Source: a bacterium (GTDB lineage Bacteria; Vulcanimicrobiota; Xenobia; Xenobiales; JADMJV01). From it: DNA of 64,000 nucleotides. The stretch spans positions 134,666 to 198,665 of the forward strand of contig JAFEBA010000016.1 of the NCBI GenBank assembly GCA_018266105.1, written 5' to 3'. The stretch's first letter is position 1. Every line of letters begins with the position of its first letter. The notes below the pieces were generated by a model that saw nothing but the letters and a program-made list of their open reading frames with translations, was not told the origin of the DNA and made no database searches. Made by a program: the position numbers and the translations under genes. This document shows, one piece after another, positions 50,476-59,203 of the stretch.

Positions 50476-51744
50476 CTAGATTCCCTGGGCCGGATCCGGA
50501 CTGGGCATGGGCCAGAGGCTCTCGGGGTTGGCGACACAGCGCCCAAAGTAATCCAAAATCGGGGGCCACCGATCCTCAAAGACTGCCCAGTTGCGTTCGG
50601 TGGAAGGCGGGGTCCACCAGGAGTCGTCCCGGTCGGAGAGATCGCAATTGTGCAGCGACCAGGTCCACTGGCGAGTTTTCACGTCCACCTGGGGGGTAAT
50701 GACCTCCATCACCTGGCTTCGGTCGCATTCGCCGGGCAAGATGGCTCCGGGCAAGAAGGCCGGCACGGCCACACTGGCCTGTTCATGGTAGGCCAGCAGG
50801 TTACCGGCGTGCTGAATCAGGCGGTCGCGCACCTCAGGGTTGCTCTCCCGGGAGGCTTTTTGATAAAGGGCAAAGCCGGAGGCCAGCAAGGGGGAGGTGT
50901 TCAGCCCGTAAAGGGGCCTGAAGTCGGTGGGTAGATCCTGGCCGTTGGAGGCGAAGCTCAGGCCATCCTGGTAGGCCTGCAGAGCCAGTGGCTCGCTGCT
51001 GAAATGGCGGGCCACGGTTTCGGGCGTGGCTTCTGGCTGGTCGCGGCGCAGCTCTAGATAATGCTGGCAGGCCACTCCAATGTCCTGAAAAATTCGACGG
51101 TTGCCGTCTTCCAACATGTTCTTGAGGGTGCGGGTAAACGTAAAAATATTGGTGTCGGGCTGGCTGATGATGTCCAGCATGCGTCCGGCTGAGATGGCCA
51201 GCACACGTGGGTCCAGCGTCATGCGAGTGGGGCCATCCTGCTGGGCCAGAAAGAAGGCCACCAGAAATTTGGCGCAATCTTTGGCCGGACCGCGCGTGTC
51301 CTCCAGCAGGGGAGCCACCCTTTGCCAATCTTCTTCCGGAACGGCAGGAAAGACTTTGCGCAGAGACTGATCGCCGTCCACCACGGCCAGAGCTTTTTCG
51401 GCCGCCAGCATTCCCTTGCCGGCTCCGCGCGAGGCATAGATGGCCATCGCATACCAGCTCGGGCTGACCGAGGATTGGTCTTGAAATTCAGGATCAAGCA
51501 CGCGTTGCAATTGGAGCGAAAGCTCAACGTAGGTCGCGTTGATGGCTCGGTTCAGTTCAACCCCGTGGAGATTCGGATTGTTGGCTACCGACTCAGCATC
51601 AGGGATGGGCTCGCGTCGCGGCAGCCAGAGTTTGGGGATCAAAGCCAGGGGCTCGGTCGAGGGCGCGTAGGCGTCCCTGGGCGCAGAAGCTGGAGCCCGC
51701 CGAGCGGGAAGACCTGAAAAGGCCGGACGGGTACCGATAATCAC
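50476..51744 (-). CDS. Hypothetical 422-aa protein with Pro/Ala-rich leader
   Basis: 422 aa. A disordered leader (SGLPARRAPASAPRDAYAPS) is followed by a mainly helical body: NATYVELSLQLQRVLDPEFQD, SWYAMAIYASRGAGKGMLAAEKA, AKDCAKFLVAFFLAQQ, RMLDIISQPDTNIFTFTRT. The last quarter has SQVMEVITPQVDVKTRQWTW and a Trp-rich end. ASRGAGKG looks like a P-loop but has no matching Walker B, so I do not call an ATPase. There is no signal peptide and no family I recognise. It carries the same P-R-D-A-Y style leader as other large proteins of the window. Confidence 0.65.
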   Translation of the reverse strand: MIIGTRPAFSGLPARRAPASAPRDAYAPSTEPLALIPKLWLPRREPIPDAESVANNPNLHGVELNRAINATYVELSLQLQRVLDPEFQDQSSVSPSWYAMAIYASRGAGKGMLAAEKALAVVDGDQSLRKVFPAVPEEDWQRVAPLLEDTRGPAKDCAKFLVAFFLAQQDGPTRMTLDPRVLAISAGRMLDIISQPDTNIFTFTRTLKNMLEDGNRRIFQDIGVACQHYLELRRDQPEATPETVARHFSSEPLALQAYQDGLSFASNGQDLPTDFRPLYGLNTSPLLASGFALYQKASRESNPEVRDRLIQHAGNLLAYHEQASVAVPAFLPGAILPGECDRSQVMEVITPQVDVKTRQWTWSLHNCDLSDRDDSWWTPPSTERNWAVFEDRWPPILDYFGRCVANPESLWPMPSPDPAQGI

Positions 51745-51812
51745 CCCTCCAGATTAGGCCACCTACGAACCGAGGGCTTTGCCGGCTTTTGAAAAGCTCG
51801 TCAAAGCCCCGG

Positions 51813-53054
51813 CTATTTTACGGCCGGTTGTTTGGCGTAGAGTTGCACCAGCTCCAGGCACATTCCCACGGATTGGTTCATGTCCTGAATGCTGACCCAT
51901 TCCAGAGGGCCATGCACATTTTGCATGCCGGCGAACAGGTTGGGTGTCAGCAGGCCCTTTTCTGTTAGCCAGGAGCCGTCCGTGCCTCCGCGGATGCCGG
52001 TCAGGTGAGGGGTAATGCCGGCCTTGCGGTAGGCCTCTGAGGCCAGTTCCACGGGCCGCATGTCCTTTTCCAGCCAGTAGCGCATGTTCCGATATTGTTC
52101 GGTGAATTCGACTTTCACCTGAGCCCGGGGTTCGCCCAGGGCGACGGCCTGACAGATGGTCGAGATCAGCTCGCGATGGGAACGCAGTCCCTCCAGTTCA
52201 AAGTCCCGGATGATGATCTGGATCTGGGCCTCGGAGGAGGTTCCCTCCAGGCTGGTCACATGGATAAATCCCTGCTTGCCTTCGGTGGTCTCGGGGGTGC
52301 GCACGGCCTTGGGCAGCAATTCCACGATCTGGCAGGCCAGGTGCAGCGCATTGACCAGCTTGTCTTTGGCCCAGCCCGGGTGGATGGAGACGCCGGTGAC
52401 CGTGACCACGGCCTTGTCCGCGGAAAAGGTCTCAAAGCAGAGTTCGCCCACGTCGCCCCCGTCCAGGGTGTAGGCGTAGTTGGCCCCCAGTTTGGCGAAG
52501 TCCAGGTGCTTGACTCCGCGGCCGATTTCTTCGTCCGGAGTAAAGCAGAGGCGAGTGCGCGGTCGGGGGATCTCGGGGTGGGCCAGCAGATGCTCGGCCA
52601 GGGTCATCACGATCGAAACCCCTGCCTTATCGTCCGCTCCCAACAGGCTGGTACCGCTGGCGGTCACAATGTTGTGGCCGACTTTGCCTTTAAGGTAAGG
52701 GAATTCGGTAGGAGAGATGACCTGGCTGGGGTCGTCGGGCAACACGATGTCGCCGCCGGCATAGGCACGATGAACAATTGGCTTGACCTTCAGCCCATTA
52801 AACTGCTGGCTGGTGTCCACGTGAGCCATCCAGGCCACCACCGGCCCTTCGCTATTGCCGGGGATGGTGGCCATCAGGTGGCCAAATTCACCCAGTTCGA
52901 CTTCCTCCGCCCCCAGGGCGCGCAATTCTTTTTCCAGCATGCGCAGGAGCTCCCACTGGCACTCCGTGCTGGGAGCGGTCGGGCTGGCCGAGTCGCTGGG
53001 GGTGGGGATTGCGCAGTAGCGCAAGATGCGTTCTTCGAGTTGCTTGTTCCACAT
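51813..53054 (-). CDS. pepT: Peptidase T (tripeptide aminopeptidase)
   Basis: 413 aa from the ATG at 53054, close to the usual 408. An in-frame ATG at 53171 adds an improbable Arg/His-rich extension. The M20B metal site is complete: His78 and Asp80 in AHVDTS, Asp141 in LGADDKAG, catalytic Glu175 and Glu176 in FTPDEEIGRG, and later LDGGDVGEL plus NLFAGMQNVHGPLEWV. It removes N-terminal residues from tripeptides in the cytosol. The dimerisation domain occupies about 215-325 (VTVTGVSIHPGWAK). It is divergent from the 53103 gene. Confidence 0.92.
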   Translation of the reverse strand: MWNKQLEERILRYCAIPTPSDSASPTAPSTECQWELLRMLEKELRALGAEEVELGEFGHLMATIPGNSEGPVVAWMAHVDTSQQFNGLKVKPIVHRAYAGGDIVLPDDPSQVISPTEFPYLKGKVGHNIVTASGTSLLGADDKAGVSIVMTLAEHLLAHPEIPRPRTRLCFTPDEEIGRGVKHLDFAKLGANYAYTLDGGDVGELCFETFSADKAVVTVTGVSIHPGWAKDKLVNALHLACQIVELLPKAVRTPETTEGKQGFIHVTSLEGTSSEAQIQIIIRDFELEGLRSHRELISTICQAVALGEPRAQVKVEFTEQYRNMRYWLEKDMRPVELASEAYRKAGITPHLTGIRGGTDGSWLTEKGLLTPNLFAGMQNVHGPLEWVSIQDMNQSVGMCLELVQLYAKQPAVK

Positions 53055-53102
53055 AGTAGCCCAAAGTTTGGCGAAGGGATGAGTAGATCCCTGGTGTAAG
53101 TC

Positions 53103-53417
53103 GTGCGGGTGCTCAGCGAAACGGCCGGTCGAGTTGTCCTCAAGGAAGCCTTTGAGGCTCAGGGATATCACATCACCGAGAACTATCCATTCAGCCTGGG
53201 GGATACACTGGTTGAACTGGACGGCTACGATCCCCAGGCTCGCGTCGGTTATGAATACCTGACCGAAGAAGACGGCATCGAGCCCGGGCCTCTAGATTTG
53301 TTAATGCGCCAGAAGCACTGCCATCTTTTCTTGATCGATGAGTCCCAGGTGGATGATGCTCAGGCCATGCTGGCGGCCGTGTTCGAGTTTTTTCGTCGGA
53401 TCGAGTGTGATGACTGA
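53103..53417 (+). CDS. Hypothetical 104-aa protein, possible nuclease-like fold
   Basis: GTG start. The protein reads VLKEAFEAQGYHITENYPF, then VELDGYDPQARVGYEYLTEEDG and KHCHLFLIDESQVDD, with a final helix. ELDGYDP...GYEY could be the D-x(n)-E of a PD-(D/E)XK-like core, but it is too short to be sure. It is the first gene of a run of five or six on the plus strand, overlapping the next by eight bases. No named family. Confidence 0.55.
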   Translation: MRVLSETAGRVVLKEAFEAQGYHITENYPFSLGDTLVELDGYDPQARVGYEYLTEEDGIEPGPLDLLMRQKHCHLFLIDESQVDDAQAMLAAVFEFFRRIECDD

Positions 53418-54195
53418 CCGCTGGTCCCGCCAACAGATTTCCAGGGTGGAAGACCAGTTGCGTCATGAGGCCCAAAAATTGTCGGTCCATCTGCTGCCCA
53501 GCCTGGACCCGGAGGTGGTGGCTCTGGCTCAACAGCGCACCGGGCTGTCCTTCTTGCTTCCCACACTCTTTGACATTCTCGGGCAGGAGCGCGAGCAGAT
53601 CGAGGCTCGTCGCCGCGAGTTGGAAGCCCTTCCTGAGTTCGGGCTGTCGGTGAGTGAAAGCCAGAGGTTGACTCAGGCTGAGCTCAAGCGCATTCGCGAT
53701 CATCAGGCCGCGCTGGTGCCCCTGATTCGCGAGTGCCACGGCCACCCGCGCTTCGCTCTGTTGCTCAAGCTGGGCTATGGGACCCGAGCCTACTCCACGC
53801 CCTTCTGGCGCCTCTCCTTTTATGCCGATCGACGCGCCGCCGAGGAGCTCTGTCGGCGCACGGGAAAGAAGAATTTTGCAGCTTTATTACGAGACTATGA
53901 GGCGGCGATGGACTCCTATGACACCCTGAACGGAAGGCTTGAGAGCCTGAAGAGCGGGCCTCCGCCCCCCCGTCTGGAATGGGAGCAGCGCGGGCGACAA
54001 TTGGAAGAGCTGGCGGCCACTCAACTGGTGACTCAGCAGGCCCGGCTGCAACTGGCCTTGCTCAAAGGCGGTCCCATCTGGTCCCGATTAGAGAAAACAA
54101 AATTGGAACCTGAACTGGCAATCCTGGTGGAGTCCACCGGCCTGCTGCGAGATCAACTGGAAGAACTGCGCCAGCAGCGCGCGAGAGGACTGTAG
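53410..54195 (+). CDS. Hypothetical coiled-coil protein
   Basis: 261 aa, ATG at 53410 (GTG at 53407 is possible). Mostly charged helices: QQISRVEDQLRHEAQKLSV, QEREQIEARRRELEAL, ELKRIRDHQAALVPLIREC, and RQLEELAATQLVTQQARLQL near the end. A central stretch, PRFALLLKLGYGTRAYSTPFWRLSFY, looks globular. No signal or membrane segment. The next gene starts on the base after its stop. Function unknown. Confidence 0.6.
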   Translation: MTDRWSRQQISRVEDQLRHEAQKLSVHLLPSLDPEVVALAQQRTGLSFLLPTLFDILGQEREQIEARRRELEALPEFGLSVSESQRLTQAELKRIRDHQAALVPLIRECHGHPRFALLLKLGYGTRAYSTPFWRLSFYADRRAAEELCRRTGKKNFAALLRDYEAAMDSYDTLNGRLESLKSGPPPPRLEWEQRGRQLEELAATQLVTQQARLQLALLKGGPIWSRLEKTKLEPELAILVESTGLLRDQLEELRQQRARGL

Positions 54196-55260
54196 ATGCT
54201 CATCAATGTGCACGATTTTGAAAGGGTGGCTGCTCAGAGGCTGAGCCAGCCCGCATACGACTACTACAGAGGTGGGGCGCGCGACGAGATTTCGCTGCGT
54301 CGCAATCGCCAGGCCTATTCCGATTATGCCGTGCTGTACAAGGTGCTGGCCGATGTTTCGGCCATCGATCTCTCCACCAGTGTGCTGGGGATGCCCGTCA
54401 GTATGCCCATTCTAGCGGCTCCCACCGCTTTCCACGGCATGGCCGACGTTGGCGCGGAAGCCGCCAGCGCCCGGGCGGTGACGGGCGAGGGCAGCATCTT
54501 CATCTTGAGCACGCTCTCGAATACGCCCATGGAGAAGGTGATTCAGGAGGCCAGTGGGCCCGTGCTGTTCCAGCTTTACATCTATAAGGACCGTGGGGTG
54601 ACGAGAGAATTGGTGCAGCGCGCCCAGGCCGCGGGAGCTCGAGCTCTGGTGGTCACGGTGGATGCTCCCGTGCTGGCCATTCGCGAGAAGGACACTCACA
54701 ACCGCTTTACCCTACCTCCGGGCCTGACTCTGGCCAACCTCAGCGGTACCGGCAAAGAAACCCTGGAGGGGGGAGGGCTGGATAGCTATGTGCAGCGCCA
54801 GCTCGACCCCTCTCTTTCGATGAGAGACCTGGAGTGGCTGGTTGCCGAAACTTCGCTGCCGGTGGTGGTCAAGGGCGTGGTTCGGGCGGACGACGCGGTT
54901 CGATGTGCCCAACTGGGCGCACGGGCCATCGTCGTTTCGAATCACGGCGGGCGCCAGCTGGATCATTCGCCGGCCACCCTCCACTGTGTGGAGCGAGTGC
55001 GTCAGGCGCTGGACCCCTCTGTCGAGGTCTGGATGGATGGTGGGATCCGGCGAGGCGCCGAGGCGATGCTGGCCCTGTGTCTGGGCGCTCGAGTGGTTCT
55101 GGTGGGGCGACCTTTGCTCTGGGGCCTGGCCGCGGCCGGAGAGGAGGGAGTGCGTCAGGTTTTTCGGACCCTGCGAGCCGAGCTCAATGAGGCCATGCTC
55201 TTGACCGGCTGCAGTCAACTCCAACAGCTCTCTCGAGACTTGGTGGAAAGGGTCAGTTGA
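54196..55260 (+). CDS. FMN-dependent alpha-hydroxy acid dehydrogenase/oxidase
   Basis: 354 aa. A TIM barrel of the lactate/glycolate oxidase family: [17 protein letters not shown] near the N terminus, [50 protein letters not shown] (FMN-contact Lys) and the active-site SNHGGRQLD with catalytic His near 250, then [18 protein letters not shown] for FMN phosphate. There is no cytochrome or membrane part, so it is a soluble oxidase or dehydrogenase of lactate, glycolate or similar. It begins directly after the coiled-coil gene and shares TTGA with hemB. Confidence 0.9.
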   Translation: MLINVHDFERVAAQRLSQPAYDYYRGGARDEISLRRNRQAYSDYAVLYKVLADVSAIDLSTSVLGMPVSMPILAAPTAFHGMADVGAEAASARAVTGEGSIFILSTLSNTPMEKVIQEASGPVLFQLYIYKDRGVTRELVQRAQAAGARALVVTVDAPVLAIREKDTHNRFTLPPGLTLANLSGTGKETLEGGGLDSYVQRQLDPSLSMRDLEWLVAETSLPVVVKGVVRADDAVRCAQLGARAIVVSNHGGRQLDHSPATLHCVERVRQALDPSVEVWMDGGIRRGAEAMLALCLGARVVLVGRPLLWGLAAAGEEGVRQVFRTLRAELNEAMLLTGCSQLQQLSRDLVERVS

Positions 55261-56273
55261 AGCCCGGGTGGAACGCCGCCCCTATGATGAACTTCTCGTC
55301 CCCGAACTTCCCTCTGTCCCGCATGCGTCGCTTGCGCGGCAGCGCCGAGCTGCGCGCGCTGGTGCGCGAAACTCATCTGAGCCCCAATGATTTTTGCTAC
55401 CCCCTCTTTGTGGTTCCGGGGGAGAACCTGGCCCAGCCCATCGGAGCTCTGCCCGGCCAGAATCGCTGGAGCGTGGACAAGGTGATCGGAGAGGTGGCGG
55501 CAGCTATGGCTGAAGGCATCCGTTCCGTGATTTTGTTCGGATTGCCGGAAAGTAAGGACTCGGAGGGTTCGCAGGCTTTCAGTTCGGAGGCCCCGGTCCA
55601 GCGGGCCGTGCGTGAACTCAAGCGGTCCTTCCCCAATCTGGTGGTGATGACGGACGTCTGTCTCTGCCAGTACACCGACCACGGACACTGTGGCCCGCTG
55701 TGCGGGCACACCGTAGATAATGACGCGGCCCTGGAGATTCTGGCCAAGACCGCCGTGTCCCATGCTCAAGCTGGCGCCGATCTGGTGGCTCCCTCGGACA
55801 TGATGGATGGGCGGGTGGCCGCCATTCGAGCGGCTCTGGACCAGTCCGGATTCAAAGACACGGGCATCCTCAGTTATGCTGTCAAGTTTGCTTCCGCCTA
55901 TTATGGGCCGTTCCGCGAGGCGGCTGATTCCAAGCCGTCCTTTGGGGACAGGCGCTCCTACCAAATGGATTCTGCCAATCGTCGCGAGGCCTTGCGAGAG
56001 GCCGCCCTGGACGTACAGGAAGGTGCCGACTGGCTGATGGTCAAGCCGGCCCTGGCCTATCTGGACATTCTCAGAGATCTGCGCGAGCATTTCGCCCTAC
56101 CACTGGCCTGCTACAACGTCAGCGGTGAGTATTCCATGCTCAAGGCCGCGGCTGCCAATGGCTGGCTGGACGAGAAACTGGTCACTTTGGAAACCCTGCT
56201 TTCGATGAAGCGAGCCGGAGCCGACCTGATCCTGACCTACCATGCTCGGGAAGCGGCCCGATGGCTCGCCTGA
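55257..56273 (+). CDS. hemB: Delta-aminolevulinic acid dehydratase (porphobilinogen synthase)
   Basis: 338 aa from the TTG at 55257; the ATG at 55284 is an alternative. [18 protein letters not shown] opens the usual HemB sequence. The metal-binding Cys motif [14 protein letters not shown] marks the zinc type. The two Schiff-base lysines are Lys210 in [15 protein letters not shown] and Lys262 in [11 protein letters not shown]. It joins two ALA molecules to porphobilinogen in tetrapyrrole synthesis. No other hem gene is in the window. It overlaps the following secreted protein gene by 13 bases. Confidence 0.93.
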   Translation: MKPGWNAAPMMNFSSPNFPLSRMRRLRGSAELRALVRETHLSPNDFCYPLFVVPGENLAQPIGALPGQNRWSVDKVIGEVAAAMAEGIRSVILFGLPESKDSEGSQAFSSEAPVQRAVRELKRSFPNLVVMTDVCLCQYTDHGHCGPLCGHTVDNDAALEILAKTAVSHAQAGADLVAPSDMMDGRVAAIRAALDQSGFKDTGILSYAVKFASAYYGPFREAADSKPSFGDRRSYQMDSANRREALREAALDVQEGADWLMVKPALAYLDILRDLREHFALPLACYNVSGEYSMLKAAAANGWLDEKLVTLETLLSMKRAGADLILTYHAREAARWLA

Positions 56274-58024
56274 ATCGATTCTTGCTGCTGCTTTTGGCCA
56301 CAGCTGCGCTGGCCCAGCAGTCCAGTCTGATGTGCAAGCAGGAGATCCGGTTGCAGCCGCTGGGGGCGGCTCCTCCCACCGACGTCACCAGCGATGCCGC
56401 CGGACGACTCTACGTGCTCTACGAGATCGACGGCTACATGGACATCTACACCAAAGATGGTGAGCTGATCGAGCACCGAGGCGGCCAGTCCGAAGTCCGC
56501 CAGCAACTGACCGGTGTGACCGTCCTTTCCCAATGGGTAGGTCGTCTGGCTAAATCGGCGCTGCTGGTCTCGGAGCCCGGCCAGCAACTGGTCAAGGGCG
56601 TTCTGGTCCCCGGGCCTCACAGCCTCGAGTGGACGCCTCTTAGCGGCATGCCCGAGCCGATCCGTGGAGGAGTGGCCCTGGCCCGCGATTTGGAGGGTAA
56701 CTTCTGGGTCTGGAGCGAGCAGAATCGCAAGGTCTATGGATTTAGCCCTCAGGGACAATATTTCGGAGCCAAACGGACCCCTCCGTTGCGCCGCCCGCTG
56801 CAGCTGGCCGTAGACAGTCAGGGAAATTGCTATTGTTTAGACACCTGGGGTCTGCACGTCATCAATCCCGAGGGCGGTACCCGCTATGAAGTTGACGGGG
56901 CCCAGGCCATGTATCTGACCGGCACGGATGTGCTGGGATTGGCCGGACGTGATTGGCTGCGCCGCTACGCGCCAGACGGCAACATGCAGGCGCAGGTGCG
57001 CGAGAGTGAGGCTTTTCGAGAAGGCGAGCCAGTCGCATTGAGCATGAATGAGGATGGGGACTTCTTCGTTTATCTGCGCAATCCGGATCGACGCGACGGA
57101 ATGGTCTTGAAGATGACCATGGGTGGCAAGGTTCTTAGCGAATTTCCCCAGCCTGAGCGCATCGCCGTCAGCCCCGACCCGGGTCTGCGTCTGGATTATC
57201 AGGGTCGCATCCATTTCTGGAATTCCAAGAGTCAGCTGCTCAAGCTCCATCCCAGCGGCAAGGTGGAGCGCAATATGTCCTGGATTCCCTCGGCCGAACC
57301 CAAAGGCCAGTTGGTCAGCCCGGCCGATCTCGCCTATGGTCCCGACGGTCAGGTCTGGGTAGCCGATGCCGGCAACTGTCGGTTGCAGCGATTCAAATTC
57401 GGTGCCGGCTGGCAGAGGCCCATCACCGTCGGTATTCAGAACGGTGACCCGCGCGGCGTCCCCCGGAGCATTGCCTTCAACCCCTTTAAATTGATGTATT
57501 GCGTTGTCTACCCCAGGGATCAGCGTGGCGATGTAGTGTTACAAACCCGAGACCTGGACGGCAAGCTGCTGGCTCAACGCAATCTTTGTCCTAGCTGGGG
57601 CGACCCCGTGGTCAAGATCGCCTGCGACCCCAGTGGTGAGCTTTATGTCTATCAGTCTCGGGCCAAAACCGTGCGGGGTTGGGAAGATGCTCCCACCCTG
57701 CTGCGCTTCGCCGCGCGCGGCCAGAAAGTCGCCGAAGCAGGCGGGGACGGACCCGGGCTTTCTCCGCCCGGAGCCAACTCCCGCCGCATTCAGCTCAAAC
57801 CCCAGGAAGATTTAATCCCCTGGCAGGGCAAGTTACTTGTGCCTAGCAATGGCTCCATCGTACTCTTCAACAAGGACCTTCAGGCTCAGCGCGAATTCGG
57901 CCTTGTTTTCAAGGAGGGTCGCAATCCGCAGTTCGGTGAGTTCGGCGGAGCGGTGCAAAACGGCAAGTTGCTGTACCTGGTGGATATTGGAGGTCGCTGC
58001 CTGCAGCGTGTAGTCCTACCTTAG
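56261..58024 (+). CDS. Secreted NHL-type beta-propeller protein
   Basis: 587 aa. Signal peptide [11 protein letters not shown], then Gln. Propeller-blade repeats cover the protein: [94 protein letters not shown]. The blade pattern is that of NHL/SMP-30-like proteins. No enzyme motif is visible, so a binding or scaffold role is likely. It starts inside the hemB gene, and the two may be cotranscribed without sharing a pathway. Confidence 0.75.
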   Translation: MARLNRFLLLLLATAALAQQSSLMCKQEIRLQPLGAAPPTDVTSDAAGRLYVLYEIDGYMDIYTKDGELIEHRGGQSEVRQQLTGVTVLSQWVGRLAKSALLVSEPGQQLVKGVLVPGPHSLEWTPLSGMPEPIRGGVALARDLEGNFWVWSEQNRKVYGFSPQGQYFGAKRTPPLRRPLQLAVDSQGNCYCLDTWGLHVINPEGGTRYEVDGAQAMYLTGTDVLGLAGRDWLRRYAPDGNMQAQVRESEAFREGEPVALSMNEDGDFFVYLRNPDRRDGMVLKMTMGGKVLSEFPQPERIAVSPDPGLRLDYQGRIHFWNSKSQLLKLHPSGKVERNMSWIPSAEPKGQLVSPADLAYGPDGQVWVADAGNCRLQRFKFGAGWQRPITVGIQNGDPRGVPRSIAFNPFKLMYCVVYPRDQRGDVVLQTRDLDGKLLAQRNLCPSWGDPVVKIACDPSGELYVYQSRAKTVRGWEDAPTLLRFAARGQKVAEAGGDGPGLSPPGANSRRIQLKPQEDLIPWQGKLLVPSNGSIVLFNKDLQAQREFGLVFKEGRNPQFGEFGGAVQNGKLLYLVDIGGRCLQRVVLP

Positions 58025-58070
58025 ACTGTGCTCCAGGCGGTAGCAGGGAATCGAGCGAACGCGAGGTAAC

Positions 58071-58106
58071 ATGGCCGAATGCTCCCCAATGAAGAACAAG
58101 CTCTAA
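58071..58106 (+). CDS. Possible 11-codon upstream ORF overlapping the TPR gene start
   Basis: An ATG at 58071 directly after GCGAGGTAAC reads MAECSPMKNKL and stops at 58106, 27 bases inside the TPR gene in another frame. The ribosome site GAGGT is better placed for this ATG than for the TPR start at 58079. It may tune TPR translation or be chance. Confidence 0.25.
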   Translation: MAECSPMKNKL

Positions 58107-58573
58107 TCCACGCCGATCGCGCCCAACGTCTGGTGCAAGAAGGGCGTTTTAGCGACGCCGTCAACGAATGTATTTCTGCTCTGCAGCATGATGCACGCCA
58201 CGCCGGTGCCTGCCTGTTGATGGCTGAACTGCAGGCGATGGGAGGTCACCTCGAGCCTGCTCTGAGCTTCGCCTCCAGAGCTGTGCGTGAGGACTACGGC
58301 AATGTGCGCGCCTGGACCATGCTCGCTAACATTTACTGCCAGCTGGGCGGCGTCTATCTGGTGCTGGCCCTGGAACAAATCGACATGGGCTTGAGTCTCG
58401 ACCCCAACAACGCCAACCTGCACTACTTAAAAGGCAACTGCCACGCTCAGCTGGGCGAGCGCAACCTGGCTCGCGATGCCTACAAAAAGGCTCTGGAGCA
58501 AAATCCCAAGCATCCCTTTGCTCTCTATGACAGCCAGGCACTGGCTCTGGCTGAAGAACAGCAGCAGCAGTAG
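58079..58573 (+). CDS. TPR-repeat protein
   Basis: 164 aa made of about four tetratricopeptide repeats: ADRAQRLVQEGRFSDAVNEC, GACLLMAELQAMGGHLEPAL, AWTMLANIYCQLGGVYLVL and NLHYLKGNCHAQLGERNLARDAYKKAL, with the usual W/L-G-Y-A-F-A-P positions. It ends in a Gln-rich tail (EEQQQQ). There is no signal or membrane segment, so it is a cytosolic protein-interaction scaffold. It converges on the PAP2-like gene with a seven-base gap. Partner unknown. Confidence 0.82.
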   Translation: MLPNEEQALIHADRAQRLVQEGRFSDAVNECISALQHDARHAGACLLMAELQAMGGHLEPALSFASRAVREDYGNVRAWTMLANIYCQLGGVYLVLALEQIDMGLSLDPNNANLHYLKGNCHAQLGERNLARDAYKKALEQNPKHPFALYDSQALALAEEQQQQ

Positions 58574-58580
58574 CCTCTGG

Positions 58581-59183
58581 CTAAGCTAGCCAGCGCAAGG
58601 GATAGACGGTCAGGCCGTAACTCAGGGCCGCCCCCCCGAACGCTTGTCCCCAGGTGTGGCGACCCCTGTACTGGCGGGCCCAGCAAAGCGGGATGATGGT
58701 CAGCAGGCAACTGGTGGACCAGCCTGCCAGCTCGATGCAGCCTGCCAGGCAGGCGGCCAGCACGGAGGTGTGCATGCTGATTTTCCAGGTGCGAGAAATC
58801 ATCTCGAAGAGAAAGCTCTGGGCGAACATCAGTCCCGACAGGTGCATCAGCCGGGCGGGGCCACCGATGGCCCAGAGCAAGAGCATCTGCGCCCCCAGCC
58901 CGGCCATGCCGGCCCGAAAAGGTCCCTGTCGCTGCTCTCGCAGACGCACGTGGATGTCGGTAATCTTGCCTTGATAAACTTGCCAGCTGATGTAGGCGGC
59001 CGGAACCCCCACCGAGAGGAGTACGGTCAGGCCGGCCAGCAGATAGAATTCACTGTCCGAACGAGCGGTGGCCCGTGCGAAGACCACACAGAAGTAGGGC
59101 ACACACAGAAACGGACTGAGAACAGCCGACAGGAACAGGGCCAGAAAGTCCAGGATGGGGTGGCGCGCTACGGGTTGGCTCAC
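58581..59183 (-). CDS. PAP2-like integral membrane phosphatase
   Basis: 200 aa, GTG start, with five or six hydrophobic helices. Late in the protein, RTWKISMHTSVLAACLAG and then YRGRHTWGQAFGGAALSY match the K-x-S-x-H and G-R-H-T-x-x-Q motifs of the divergent PAP2 branch, in which the two His act in phosphate-ester hydrolysis. It would dephosphorylate a lipid phosphate or carrier in the membrane. It lies downstream of the metalloprotease gene on the same strand with a 20-base gap. Confidence 0.65.
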   Translation of the reverse strand: MSQPVARHPILDFLALFLSAVLSPFLCVPYFCVVFARATARSDSEFYLLAGLTVLLSVGVPAAYISWQVYQGKITDIHVRLREQRQGPFRAGMAGLGAQMLLLWAIGGPARLMHLSGLMFAQSFLFEMISRTWKISMHTSVLAACLAGCIELAGWSTSCLLTIIPLCWARQYRGRHTWGQAFGGAALSYGLTVYPLRWLA

Positions 59184-59203
59184 AGGCCTGGATTATAATC
59201 GAA

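Noticed and set aside
51400..51430. Walker A P-loop (GAGKG) in the 50476-51744 protein
   Set aside because: The GxxGxGK[ST] spacing is incomplete and no Walker B or other ATPase motif follows; probably part of a helix.
53055..53171. 39-residue N-terminal extension of peptidase T
   Set aside because: Family length and the conserved start region favour the ATG at 53054; the extension overlaps the divergent gene and has no conserved sequence.
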